A stretch of DNA of 64,000 bases from Nemertoderma westbladi (taxonomy: Eukaryota > Xenacoelomorpha > Nemertodermatida > Nemertodermatidae). This document shows positions 1 to 13,300 of the stretch, one piece after another (position 1 is the stretch's first letter; the number at the start of each line of letters is the position of its first letter). The position numbers and the translations under genes were made by a program. The notes beneath the pieces were generated by a model, which made no database searches, was not told the DNA's origin, and saw nothing but the letters and a program-made list of their open reading frames with translations. Location: NCBI GenBank assembly GCA_032718475.1, contig JAUCBJ010000519.1:32556-96555 (forward strand), written 5' to 3'.

Positions 1-931
1 TCGGAGGCTAATTGTGCAGCAGAAGGGGAGGTTGAACAGTTAAAAATATGGAGGCGGTCTTGGCAGCACTCGCCACAGAATATGCAAATACACTGCGGTG
101 ATAGGTCGTGGAATGAAGTTTTGTTCGTACATAGTTTATGGTGGAACCCATGACAGGTTGCTCGCGTAATTACGTGTCGGTTTCGCTGGCCCGGGGCTCT
201 CCAGCCCATTGATGTGAACGCCGGCCCTCTCCGATATCCCTCAGACTCGAATTTTGCAATCCTTTCCCTTCGAAAGGCAAAATATTGGTCAAGAACATCA
301 GGCTTGAAACTAGCTTTTGTGTTGTTTTTCAGTATGTCCTCTATCTGTGTTCCTTCTCCTATAATATTCAGTGCCAAGGTTGACGAAGCGGTTTTGTGAA
401 GGCCGAGTAAACGTTTTGCATATGTAGATTGGATTTTGTCCAACTCCTGTAAATTATGTAGTTTTAGAAATCTGCTATAGGTAGGAAATGTGTATAGTAC
501 CATAGGTGAGATTTTGCCATTGTATATTTTCATTGCTGTAGAAACTGAAAGTAATTGTAAATTCTTTAGGGATCCAATAATCTGGTAAGGATTTTGTTTT
601 TTGGATTTAATGTGGTTTGTAAAGCATAGGCTCGATTGTATTGTTAATCCAAGGTATTAATATTCGTTTGCTAACAACACTGGGTTTCCGTTATAAGTGA
701 ACTTGTCAGTTTCCGATAGCCGACCGCCCTTTCTAAATTTAACTATTTTTGTTTTTTTTTCAGGTTAAGCTGCATTCCATTTGTTTGGCACCATTCGTAT
801 ATAGCATCGAGAGATAGTTGAATTCCTTCTTTGCTCTTCGAATACACCACAAGGTCGTCAGCGAAAAAGATAAATTTAGTCATGTTGTAGATACTCAGAT
901 AATTTCTATAATTTAATAAAAGTTTAAACAA
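1..931 (-). mobile_element. LINE reverse transcriptase fragment, 3' part, runs off the window
   Basis: Minus-strand pieces in several frames read FIFFADDLVVYSKSKEG (RT catalytic FADD), then LGLTIQSSLCFTNHI, QELDKIQSTYAKRLLG and, near the left edge, CIFCGECCQDRLHIFNC, a C-terminal zinc knuckle as found in jockey/I-type LINEs. Frame changes and stops show a decayed copy. It follows the NWD-like gene on the same strand and extends past position 1. Confidence 0.75.
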
Positions 932-1047
932 TTTTAATATATAATTTTATCTCACTAATATTTCAGCCGTGTGAAATAAAGTGATATAATTTTTCCAAAA
1001 ACCCATTCTATACGAACAAAGCAATATACTGAAAACTTTAAGAAATT

Positions 1048-1053
1048 TTTATT
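1048..1053 (-). promoter_or_regulatory. possible poly(A) signal of the NWD-like gene
   Basis: AATAAA on the minus strand about 110 nt after the TGA at 1162. Such hexamers are frequent in AT-rich DNA, so this supports 1162 as gene end only weakly. Confidence 0.3.
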
Positions 1054-1161
1054 CAAAATTGCAATCCTGAATTTCGGGATCTCGAGAGTGAGAATCCCGG
1101 TCCCGGAAATCCCGAAAGGTCTGATCCCGTTTAAACACTATTATGTATGTCTATAAATAAC

Positions 1162-1311
1162 TCATGACTCACTGATTCCATATTTTGCCTTCTTGTAAGA
1201 ATCGTCTGGAATGTTTATGAGTTTCTGTAGATTATAAACGCGGAGGTCCGAGTCGTACTTGGAACCAACGACGACAGCGGAAAGGTCGGAGCAGGCGCCC
1301 AGGGAAGACAT
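1162..1311 (-). CDS. NWD-like exon 22: last WD blade and probable stop
   Basis: 150 nt including TGA, residues 1393-1441. SLGACSDLSAVVVGSKYDSD then LRVYNLQKL is a WD-blade core. Acceptor TCCCCGTAG|ATG. The stop follows closely on the last blade. A GTGAGT near 1171 could be a donor to exons beyond the left edge; no such exon is visible in 1-1160, which is LINE-derived or AT-rich. Confidence 0.75.
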   Translation of the reverse strand: MSSLGACSDLSAVVVGSKYDSDLRVYNLQKLINIPDDSYKKAKYGISES

Positions 1312-4300
1312 CTACGGGGAAAATAAACAGTGAGTTAAATAAAGATATCTGCAGGGAAAATAAACAGGGATTTAGGGAAAATATGTAATAAAAATAAACC
1401 TCCGTTCGCCAATGTTAATACAGTTTACATTTAAATGTTTTCCAATAAAGTTTGTTTTCTATTGTTTATATTTAATCGTTTCTTTAATCCCCTACTTTAT
1501 TTGTTTATATTAATTATTATTAAATTATTATCACGCCATTAGGTTGGAAAAAGTGGAAGTCAATGATAAAAATTTACTAATTCGCATAAAGATCAGGGGC
1601 TAAAATCAGAGTTAAAATTAGTTAAAATAAGTTAAAATTTCAAGTATCAGTTAAAGGTTAGCACAGTGGTGTAGAGGTCGAATTGTCACTTGGCATTGGA
1701 GTAGGTGGTTATAGCTTTGCGTTTATTGTTTATATTATTTGTATATATTGTTTACCTTTGAATGCTTCCCCCCATTGTTTACCAATGTTTACCTTTGAAT
1801 GTTTCCCCCCATTGTTTACCAATGTTTACCTTTGATTGTTTTCCCCTATTGTTTACCAATGTTTACCTTTAATTGTTTTCCCCTATTGTTTACCAATGTT
1901 TACCTTTGAATGTTCCCCCTATTGTTTACCAATGTTTACCTTTAATTGTTTTCCCCTATTGTTTACCAATGTTTACCTTTGAATGTTTCCCCCCTATTGT
2001 TTACCAATGTTTACCTTTGATTGTTTTCCCCTATTGTTTACCAATGTTTACCTTTGATTGTTTTCCCCTATTGGTTACCAATGTTTACCTTTGAATGTTT
2101 CCCCCCTATTGTTTACCAATGTTTACCTTTGATTGTTTTCCCCTATTGTTTACCAATGTTTACCTTTGAATGTTTCCCCCTATTGTTTACCAATGTTTAC
2201 CTTTGAATGTTTCCCCCTATTGTTTACCAATGTTTACCTTTGAATGTTCCCCCCCTATTATTTACCAATGTTTACCTTTAATTGTTCCCCCCCATTGTTT
2301 ACCAATGTTTACCTTTAATTGTTTTCCCCTATTGTTTACCAATGTTTACCTTTGAATGTTTCCCCCTATTGTTTACCAATGTTTACCTTTGATTGTTTTC
2401 CCCTTTTGTTTACAAATGTTTACCTTTGATTGTTTTCCCCTATTGTTTACCAATGTTTACCTTTGAATGTCCTCCCTATTGTTTACCAATGTTTACCTTT
2501 GATTGTTTCCCCCTATTGTTTACCAATGTTTACCTTTGAATGTTTTCCCCTATTGTTTACCAATGTTTACCTTTGATTGTTTTCCCCTATTGTTTACAAA
2601 TGTTTACCTTTGATTGTTTCCCCCTATTGTTTACCAATGTTTACCTTTGAATGTTTTCCCCTATTGTTTACCAATGTTTACCTTTGATTGTTTTCCCCTA
2701 TTGTTTACAAATGTTTACCTTTGAATGTTTCCCCCTATTGTTTACCAATGTTTACCTTTGAATGTTTCCCCCTATTGTTTACCAATGTTTACCTTTGATT
2801 GTTTTCCCCTATTGTTTACCAATGTTTACCTATGAATGTTTTCCCCTATTGTTTACCAATGTTTACCTTTGAATGTATCCTCCCCCCCCCCCCCCCCTAT
2901 TGTTTACCAATGTTTACCTTTGAATGTTTCCCCTATTGTTTACCAATGTTTACCTTTGATTGTTTTCCCCTATTGTTTACCAATGTTTACCTTTGAATGT
3001 TTTCCCCTATTGTTTACCAATGTTTACCTTTGAATGTTTCCCGTATTGTTTACCAATGTCTACCTTTGAATGTTTCCCCTCTATTGTTTACCAATGTTTA
3101 CCTTTGAATGTTTCCCCTCTATTGTTTACCAATGTTGACCTCTAATTGTTTTCCCCTATTGTTTATCAATGTTTACCTTTGAATGTTTCCCCTATTGTTT
3201 ACCAATGTTTACCTTTGAATGTTTCCCCATATGTTTATGATCTTCTGTCTCTAGATTCCACACCGATATTTCGGTGGTGTGACTGACGGATGAGGCTGAC
3301 AGACACATGGCATGGGTACCGGCTCGATTGATGTAAAGTTCAGATAGTAAATCGAAACCACAACCTGGAAAATAATTAGTTTGTAAGATCTTAAAGTTAT
3401 TCATATTTAAGTGATCTATGATCACTAAAATTCATGATAATGTGACGTGCTGTGGCATCTGATGTGGCACTAAATGATCTACGATCACTAACCTTTTAGC
3501 TAATCGACGATCACTGACGTTTTGGCTAATCTACGAGTACTGATATTTTAGCTGATCTACGATCACTGACCTTTCAGCTAATCTACGATCACTGACATTT
3601 TAGCTAATCTACGATCACGTCCCTTTTAGCTAATCTTCGATCACTGACATTTTAGCTGATCTACGATCACTGACCTTTTAGCTAATCTACGATCACTGAC
3701 GTTTTGGCTAATCTACCATTACTGACCTTTTAGCTAATCTACGATCACTGACCTTTTAGCTGATCTACGATCACTGACGTTTTGGTTAATCTGCGATTAC
3801 TGACCTTTAGCTGATCTACAATCACTGACCTATTAGCTGATCTACGATCACTGACCTTTTAGCTAATCTACGATCACTGACATTTTGGCTAATCTACGAT
3901 TACTGATATTTTAGCTGATCTACGATCACTGACCTTTTAGCTAATCTACGATCACTGACGTTTTGGCTAATCTACGATTTCTGATATTTTAGCTGATCTA
4001 CGATCACTGACCTTTCAGCTAATCTACGATCACTGACATTTTAGCTAATCTACGATCACGTCCCTTTTAGCTAATCTTCGATCACTGACATTTTAGCTGA
4101 TCTACGATCACTGACCTTTCAGCTAATCTACGATCACTGACATTTTAGCTAATCTACTATCACGTCCCTTTTAGCTAATCTTCGATCACTGACATTTTAG
4201 CTAATCTACGATCACTGACCTTTTAGCTGATCTACGATCACTGACGTTTTGGCTAATCTGCGATTACTGACCTTTTAGCTGATCTACGATCATGGACCTT

Positions 4301-7300
4301 TTAGCTAATCTTCGATCACTGACCTTTTAGCTGATCTACGATCACTGACCTTTTAGCTAATCTACGATCACTGCCGTTTTGGCTAATCTACCATTACTGA
4401 CCTTTTAGCTAATCTACGATCACTGACCTTTTAGCTGATCTACGATCACTGACGTTTTGGCTAATCTACGATTACTGACCTTTTAGCTGATCTACGATCA
4501 CGGACCTTTTAGATAATCTACGATCACTGACCTTTTAGCTGATCTACGATCACTGACCTTTTAGCTAATCTACGATCACTGACCTTTTAGCTAATCTACG
4601 ATCACTGACGATTTGGCTAATCTACCATTACTGACCTTTTAGCTGATCTACGATCACTGACATTTTAGCTAATCTACGATCACGGACCCTTTAGATAATA
4701 TACGATCACTGACGTTTTGGCTAATCTAAGATTACTGACCTTTTAGCTGATCTACGATCACGGACCTTTTAGATAATCTACGATCACTGACCTTTTAGCT
4801 GATCTACGATCACTGACCTTTTAGCTAATCTACGATCACTGACCTTTTAGCTAATCTACGATCACTGACGATTTGGCTAATCTACCATTACTGACCTTTT
4901 AGCTGATCTACGATCACTGACCTTTTAGCTAATCTACGATCACGGACCCTTTAGATAATCTACGATCACTGACGATTTGGCTAATCTACCATTACTGACA
5001 TTTTAGCTGATCTACGATCACTGACCTTTTAGCCAATCTACGATCACTGACCTTTTAGCTGATCTACGATCACTGACCTTTTAGCTAATCTACGATCACG
5101 GACCCTTTAGATAATCTACAATCACTGACGTTTTGGCTAATCTACGATTACTGACCTCTTAGCTGATCTACGATCACGGACCTTATAGCTAATCGACGAT
5201 CACTGACCTTTTAGCTGATCTACGATCACTGACCTTTTAGCTAATCTACGATCACGGACTCTTTAGATAATCTACGATCACTGACGTTTTGGCTAATCTA
5301 CGATCACGGACCTTCAGCTGATCTACTGACCTTTAGCAGTTCGCAGATGTTTCCCGTTTGTGTTACTAAATATATCGAGGGCAAATATTTCATTGAATCT
5401 CAACAACTGGAACCGACAACCGACAACGTAGTAGTCCCTGGAAACACCGACAGACGAAATGCAGGTTCCCGGTTCCGGACATCTGAGGTCGAACACGAGG
5501 TTCCCTGTCCGGACGTTCCGGACATGGGCGGTGTCCGAACCTCGGAATGCGTGGATTACCTAAAATGTAAGTTAGAATTTCTATGAGTTCTAGCCAAGAA
5601 GGTCACCATGTCCAATATATTTACTCCCAAAGACTGGCGACTTATTTCCAGTGCGGTCCCCCCAGAATCATACTCCCCAGAGGAAACTCCAATAATTCCA
5701 GGAAACTCCACTCATTTAGTTAATTGTGTAAGGCAGATATGCCTTGCACAATGCCTTGGCTAGTCCCTTCAAAGCATTCTTGGCCAGACGGAAACTACCC
5801 CGCCCCCCATGCGGGGACCGAACCCACGACCTCTGGAATGTGAATTTAAGTCAACGGATTTAACCACTACGCCAAGTTGGCACACACCACTGTTCTACGT
5901 TGCACAATTTACCGCGTTCTATAATGTTGTGTCTTTACATTGATACTATTAGGCCTGCCTCTCCCGATTGGCTATAAACTTAGTAATAATTTAGTATTAA
6001 TTATTCTGCACGTATTACATTTCATTTATAATAAACTCATTGTATTTTATTCCCACCTGTTCGTTGTTAGTTGTTGTAGAAACAGCTAAGGAATTATTTC
6101 TGTTAAAACTGCCATATAAGGAGTTAATCTCCGTTATAATTCGTTCACCAATCCACTAAGGTTTCCAGAGCAGCAGAAATACAAGTTTATTGGTTAGTGG
6201 TAAATAAAACGCAATTGAGATGGAAGTTTAAACTATAAATTATTCGATTATGGAGAAACTGCCCAGACATGGTTAGTGACTCAGAATCTAAAGAAGTCTT
6301 AGTCAAATATAATAAACTAACTAAGAGTATATAATATATTTCAAAGTCTGTTGTAAAAAATATAGTTAAAGGAAATAAAATAATGCAAAAAAACTGTCTA
6401 TAATAGGTTTCCTGCATTCAGATTGATATGTCGGCTTATCGACAAAATCGAAACAACTCCCTATCCCCAATAACTTTCGCGAGATCATCTGCATCTTCGA
6501 GGCCAATGTCCTTTAAGAGGCGTCTCAAGAAAGTCATGGGCTGTCCACCATGCAAAACACAACGTAAACCGATTGAGTTTATAATTTAATAGAAATTGAG
6601 ATGCAATGGAAATTAGTAACAAATTATAAACTAAAAACAATAAAAGGTAGTTAACAATAATTAACATTAACTTGACGCGAACGAAACAACAACGCCGAGT
6701 AACTCCCGAAACTCCCGACCTACCAGATCTCCGTGGGACCGGAGACCAGCGATAGTGGCCCGATCCCGATGTAGATTCGGTTTAGTTTTATCCTCCGCCG
6801 ATATCAGCTGAGTCTCCCGGCATTCTGCGAATCCGTTCCCGGCGTTCCACGTCTTCATGACATTGGTTCCATCGAAAAAAGAAACCACATATTGATCTGA
6901 ACGGGAAATCGTTTTAAAAATATAATTCGCTTACATTCAAAGCAGAAAACCCATAAGTAATTTAAGTAAATTTTTTAGATTTTAATGTTTTCAATATTTC
7001 GTGTAATTCGACGGTTTCTTCAGCTGGCAGAAACTTTAGGTTTTCAACCAGAAATTTTTGAATTTTAGGCAAAAAACGAATGTTAAAACCAGAAACTTCA
7101 TTATTTGTGATTATAGTATATCTATGGGATCTATGGGCGAAAACCTACCGACACCACCAAGATCCAGACCCTCCTGACTATATAGACTAACCCTCTGCCC
7201 CGGCGACAACTACAGTGGGTAGATCTATAAAATCGTAAACAACAAAGACCGGAGTGCCGCTGGTGAGATCGTAACCGGTTATGCTGGTCTGCTCGGCCAG

Positions 7301-10300
7301 TATGGCGTACTGGTTGTGGTAGGCGAGTCGTACCATACACGTTGCGGAAGAGATGTCTGTGAGTGTCTGAATGCAGACCCCAGTGCGGATGTTCCAAATC
7401 TAATAGGGGCGAAATTAAAGAGGAATTACTCTAAATCCATGAGTTTGTGTTACAATAAACATAATAATTAGAAAATTCTAAGATTCTTTAGAAGTTCATT
7501 TAATTAAATATATTGAATTTAGTTTTAATTCAGCGTGAAATAACAATGATGGGCCAAGGTGTGCTATATATCACGGCATGAAATAAAGTAACAATATTCT
7601 TTCAGTATTTCACTATCACGCTGAGGTAGGCCCAACGCCAACAGTAAGTGATTCATCACAGATGCTGACAGCACAAGCTACAAAGGTCGTTATCGGTACC
7701 GTGTAGTGAGGGGTAACCGGTATCATTCATTATGTCGCTGCCTACTGAATGAATGAACTGCCTGCAGCCTTTAGTCTGCAGACAGCCCCGGTACCGTACA
7801 ACCTAGTGTACTGTTCTGGTTCCTGTATAATATGTTAATACTGGCTGGCTGGTGTGCAACAACTTATATTTGGCGATTATTTAATTTAGCAATCAATATA
7901 AAATTAAACTCTTTGTTCTATAGAGTAACGTTTATTTGTAAACCATAAACTGATAAAATTTAGATGTATTGTTTATTCTGTATCGGTTACCTTTAACATT
8001 CTGTCTCTAGATGTAGAAGCAACTAATGTCCCATCGGTGCTGACTGTAACGGAAGTTAGGCAGTCTTTGTGGCCAATGAGCGGCTCGTACGTAGCAGAAC
8101 CGGGCTGAGTAAGACAGACATTGGAGGGAATAAGGCATGGCATTGGTGGTTTCATTGCGTCAGCGAATACCTTCGCCAGGATTGGATACTTCTTAGGATC
8201 GCCTAAACCAATAATGTTTCAGTATTACTTCAGTACTTCCACTAAAGTTCGACTATAACCTCTGCAAAAGGCTCGCCCTTTACAAAATCATACTGCTGTA
8301 GGTGTACCGGTATGTGTTTCAATCTATAATCAGCATGTTGCATTACAACTGCATTAAGAATGCTTTCATTGTAGATACTATTTGAGGCAGATTCATCTAC
8401 CCGATACATCGATTTGTCGACAAAATTGCGCCGCCACAACTCCCTATCCCCCATGACTTTCCGAGATTATCCGCACCTTCAAGGTCAGTCTCCTTTAAGA
8501 GGCTTCTCAAGAAAGCCAGATTCGTCAACCTTGCGAATTTGCTGCAAAAACACAAGATTGCGCACAGGCTGGTTCTCATTTCGAAGTCCTGCGAAGCGGA
8601 GGCGGATTTGTTCAAGTCTCAGACTTGGCGGGACTAATGGGACGCCTCCAATATTATATTGTGTTTGGTTGGAGATGTTTTCATTGCACTGCACACAATG
8701 AATCGTTAAGTCCTTAGTAACGAACCAACCTGGGGCGACTGGTACATCCTTAGTAACGAGTCCGTGCAGACGACCCACCAGTTGCGATGGGAACTGCGAG
8801 GGGTCCCCCACCAGAACCGACCGACTCAGTTTCAGCACCTCGTCGAGCAGCTTCAGTTCGGTGTCGGACGAGTCGATATCCAAGGCAGTCTGGAACTCAT
8901 CCAGACAGGACAGGTACCCGAAGGCCAACATCTTAGCCAACACGAAACCGAAGTTAAATAGACAATCCTTCCTGTAACAAGGTAATGATATAAATAAATT
9001 TAGTAATTAAAATATAATAGGAAGTGTAATAAAGTGTCACTTTATTGCACCGCAGCAAAAGTGAGTTTTTCAGGGGGTAGAAGACTAGAAATAGTTGTGC
9101 AGATATAGAGGGAATTCGTGGTGAAAAAATATTAATAAGGAAACCAAGAATTAAATTAATATGTGGGACGAGCCACTAAGTAAGAGAGCTTAGCATACGG
9201 GTAGCGCTGTGGGGCGAGCCACGAAGTAAGGGAGCTTAGTTCCAGCGTCGTTCCAACTGTTATATGTCTGTTGTCTATTGTTTACCACTAGTAACGCAGT
9301 CGGTCTTTGATGAAATTAAACCCAACCTGGTGCACAATGTATACTTTGAAAAGTATGTAACTGAAATTGAGTGTGGAGACTCAGCAGTTCTTCAGTCTGC
9401 CACTAGAGCTCTACATGACCTGGAAACGGTAGAAATAGTTGTAGCCGTGTGCTAAGCTTGCGTACTTGGTACAGCGTGAAGGCCGCGCGAATGAGTTTTA
9501 AACTTTTTCGATTTCGAGTAAAACTCTTTCTCAGATCAAGGAAATATTTTACGTCACGATAATTTCATCCTCTAAGTCAATATTCAATAATATATTAATA
9601 GGAAATAACTAAATCAACAAAATTATTTTCCATCTTTTCAAAATGAAAAGGCCTATGAAATATATTTTTATAAATTTAAATTATGGTTTTAACACCCAGA
9701 CAAACCGGAGTTACATTTTAAGTTGTTACTAAAATTACACTGAAATTAATGAAACAGGATATAATAAAAAACAGACGACAATTAATATGAAACAGAATGA
9801 ATCAGCTGGCTGCTGTCAGCTGATCACTGATTGCATGCAACGTCTAGGTTCTGTTGCTTTTTAGTTTTTTACATACTTTGGTATTAACACACCTACCGGT
9901 AAGGTTTTTTACATAACGTGCTTGATAAATAAATATATATAATTATTAATTACAATTTATTGGGGATAATTAATTAACCCTCCTGGGGGTGAGTGCGTCC
10001 ATAGCAACCCACCTTAGTGCGTCCATAGCAACCCACCTTAGTGCGTCCATAGCGACCCACCTGAGTGCGTCCATAGCGACCCACCTGAGTGCGTCCATAG
10101 CGACCCACCTGAGTGCGTCCATAGCAACCCACCTGAGTGCGTCCATAGCGACCCACCTGAGTGCGTCCATAGCAACCCACCTGAGTGCGTCCATAGCGAC
10201 CCACCTGAGTGCGTCCATAGCGACCCACCTGAGTGCGTCCATAGCAACCCACCTGAGTGCGTCCATAGCGACCCACCTGAGTGCGTCCATAGCGACACAC

Positions 10301-13300
10301 CTGAGTGCGTCCATAGCAACCCACCTTAGTGCGTCCATAGCGACCCACCTGAGTGCGTCCATAGCAACCCACCTGAGTGCGTCCATAGCAACCCACCTTA
10401 GTGCGTCCATAGCGACCCACCTGAGTGCGTCCATAGCGACCCACCTGAGTGCGTCCATAGCGACCCACCTGAGTGCGTCCATAGCGACCCACCTGAGTGC
10501 GTCCATAGCAACCCACCTGAGTGCGTCCATAGCAACCCACCTGAGTGCGTCCATAGCGACCCACCTGACTGCGTCCATAGCAACCCACCTGAGTGCGTCC
10601 ATAGCGACCCACCTGAGTGCGTCCATAGCGACCCACCTGAGTGCGTCCATAGCGACCCACCTGAGTGCGTCCATAGCGACCCACCTGAGTGCGTCCATAG
10701 CGACCCACCTGAGTGCGTCCATAGCGACCCACCTGAGTGCGTCCATAGCGACCCACCTGAGTGCGTCCATAGCGACCCACCTGAGTGCGTCCATAGCAAC
10801 CCACCTTAGTGCGTCCATAGCGACCCACCTGAGTGCGTCCATAGCGACCCACCTGAGTGCGTCCATAGCGACCCACCTGAGTGCGTCCATAGCGACCCAC
10901 CTGATGGCGTCCATGGCGACCCACCTGAGTGCGTCCATAGCAACCCACCTGAGTGCGTCCATAACGACCCACCTGAGTGCGTCCATAGCGACCCACCTGA
11001 GTGCGTCTATAGCGACCCACCTGAGTGCGTCCATGGCGACCCACCTGAGTGCGTCCATAGCAACCCACCTGAGTGCGTCCATAGCGACCCACCTGAGTGC
11101 GTCCATAGCGACCCACCTGAGTGCGTCCATAGCGACCCACCTGAGTGCGTCCATAGCGACCCACCTGAGTGCGTCCATAGCGACCCACCTGAGTGCGTCC
11201 ATAGCAACCCACCTTAGTGCGTCCATAGCGACCCACCTGAGTGCGTCCATAGCGACCCACCTGTGTGCGTCCATAGCGACCCACCTGAGTGCGTCCATAG
11301 CAACCCACCTTAGTGCGTCCATAGCGACCCACCTGAGTGCGTCCATAGCGACCCACCTGAGTGCGTCCATAGCGACCCACCTGAGTGCGTCCATAGCGAC
11401 CCACCTGAGTGCGTCCATAGCGACCCACCTGAGTGCGTCCATAGCGACCCACCTGAGTGCGTCCATAGCGACCCACCTGAGTGCGTCCATAGCAACCCAC
11501 CTTAGTGCGTCCATAGCGACCCACCTGAGTGCGTCCATAGCGACCCACCTGAGTGCGTCCATAGCGACCCACCTGAGTGCGTCCATAGCGACCCACCTGA
11601 TGGCGTCCATGGCGACCCACCTGAGTGCGTCCATAGCAACCCACCTGAGTGCGTCCATAACGACCCACCTGAGTGCGTCCATAGCGACCCACCTGAGTGC
11701 GTCTATAGCGACCCACCTGAGTGCGTCCATGGCGACCCACCTGAGTGCGTCCATAGCAACCCACCTGAGTGCGTCCATAGCGACCCACCTGAGTGCGTCC
11801 ATAGCGACCCACCTGAGTGCGTCCATAGCGACCCACCTGAGTGCGTCCATAGCGACCCACCTGAGTGCGTCCATAGCGACCCACCTGAGTGCGTCCATAG
11901 CAACCCACCTTAGTGCGTCCATAGCGACCCACCTGAGTGCGTCCATAGCGACCCACCTGTGTGCGTCCATAGCGACCCACCTGAGTGCGTCCATAGCAAC
12001 CCACCTTAGTGCGTCCATAGCGACCCACCTGAGTGCGTCCATAGCGACCCACCTGAGTGCGTCCATAGCGACCCACCTGAGTGCGTCCATAGCGACCCAC
12101 CTGAGTGCGTCCATAGCAACCCACCTGAGTGCGTCCATAGCGACCCACCTGAGTGCGTCCATAGCAACCCACCTGAGTGCGTCCATAGCGACCCACCTGA
12201 GTGCGTCCATAGCAACCCACTTTAGTGGTCCATAGCAACCCACCTGAGTGCGTCCATAGCAACCCACCTTAGTGCGTCCATAGCAACCCACCTTAGTGCG
12301 TCCATAGCGACCCACCTGAGTGCGTCCATAGCATTAGCGTTAATTAAATGGTGCGACATTTCCTGTAGTTTACGAAGATTCAGACGACCCCCGTCTATGT
12401 AGGTCGGTTGCTTAGTAACCAAGGCGAATCTAGGTTCGGGGACATCTTCTCCGGACCCCCCGGGGGTGTTCGTGAGTTTCCGACCCAGGAAATATTCCGA
12501 GACTATTGTGTGGTAACTGGGGGCCTTGTCCCGGTTCTCTAAGTATCTGTGAGATAGTGAAAAACCGGGTTACAGACGAGCTGAATCTAACCAAAACAAT
12601 AAACGGCTGTCAACTAAGCGCTCGAAACAATAAAATCAAGATAATAATTACACATTAACTTAAAATAAAATGACTAATTACTGTCTACCAAATAGTGACA
12701 ACGTGTTAATCTTTACATGGGAAAAAAAGGCCAACATACTGAAGTACTGAGGCAGAAATGATTGTTGTGAAAAAATTGTATTGAATCTTGGGTTTATAAC
12801 TCGTTACTCTTGGATAGTAAAATTCCAAAAATTTTTATAATTAAAATTATTGAATTAAAATAACTAAATAAATAACTGATTAGGTTGAGGGTATAAATTG
12901 TATTACATTACGTACAATACAAACGATATACTGTAGCTGCTACAGAGGAAGAAACTAACCTATCAGAAGCGGCTTCTCGAACTGTCCTGTTGTTCCATTG
13001 GATAGTGTAACCGTCACCCACGCGGTAGTCCAATATATAGGGCTCAAGTTGAACCCTCAACCTCAACCAATTAGCTACGGGGAACCTCGAAACCCTACCC
13101 ACGCTAGAACCAATAGCAACCTCGTCCATACAGGCCTTGTCCATCGTGAGTAAGTCTACAAGTTCTGGGGTTGATACTCCGGCCTGATTGGCTGATATGT
13201 AACCTAGAGTCCGTCTCACTGTGGCCTCGCCGAATTCCATTTCTAACCGCTGGAATACGGATTGGATCATCTTGTTACCGTTAGATGGCGCTAGGTTCCC

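Noticed and set aside
1873-3145. Plus-strand frames of the CLPLIVFPYCLPMFTFE type
   Set aside because: Translations of the 37-nt array antisense to the gene.
6667-6888. Gene end at the stop at 6667
   Set aside because: GTAGGT at 6723 and perfect phase match to a WD-blade exon at 5559 make splicing more likely; kept only as a possible isoform.
9264-9455. 63-codon plus-strand ORF
   Set aside because: No motif, no splice or promoter context, near transposon-end motifs; within chance expectation.
9970-12315. Open frames of 748-781 codons on both strands
   Set aside because: They are shadows of a 24-nt minisatellite without stops. The true coding part is only exon 15 up to 12316; the rest is intron.
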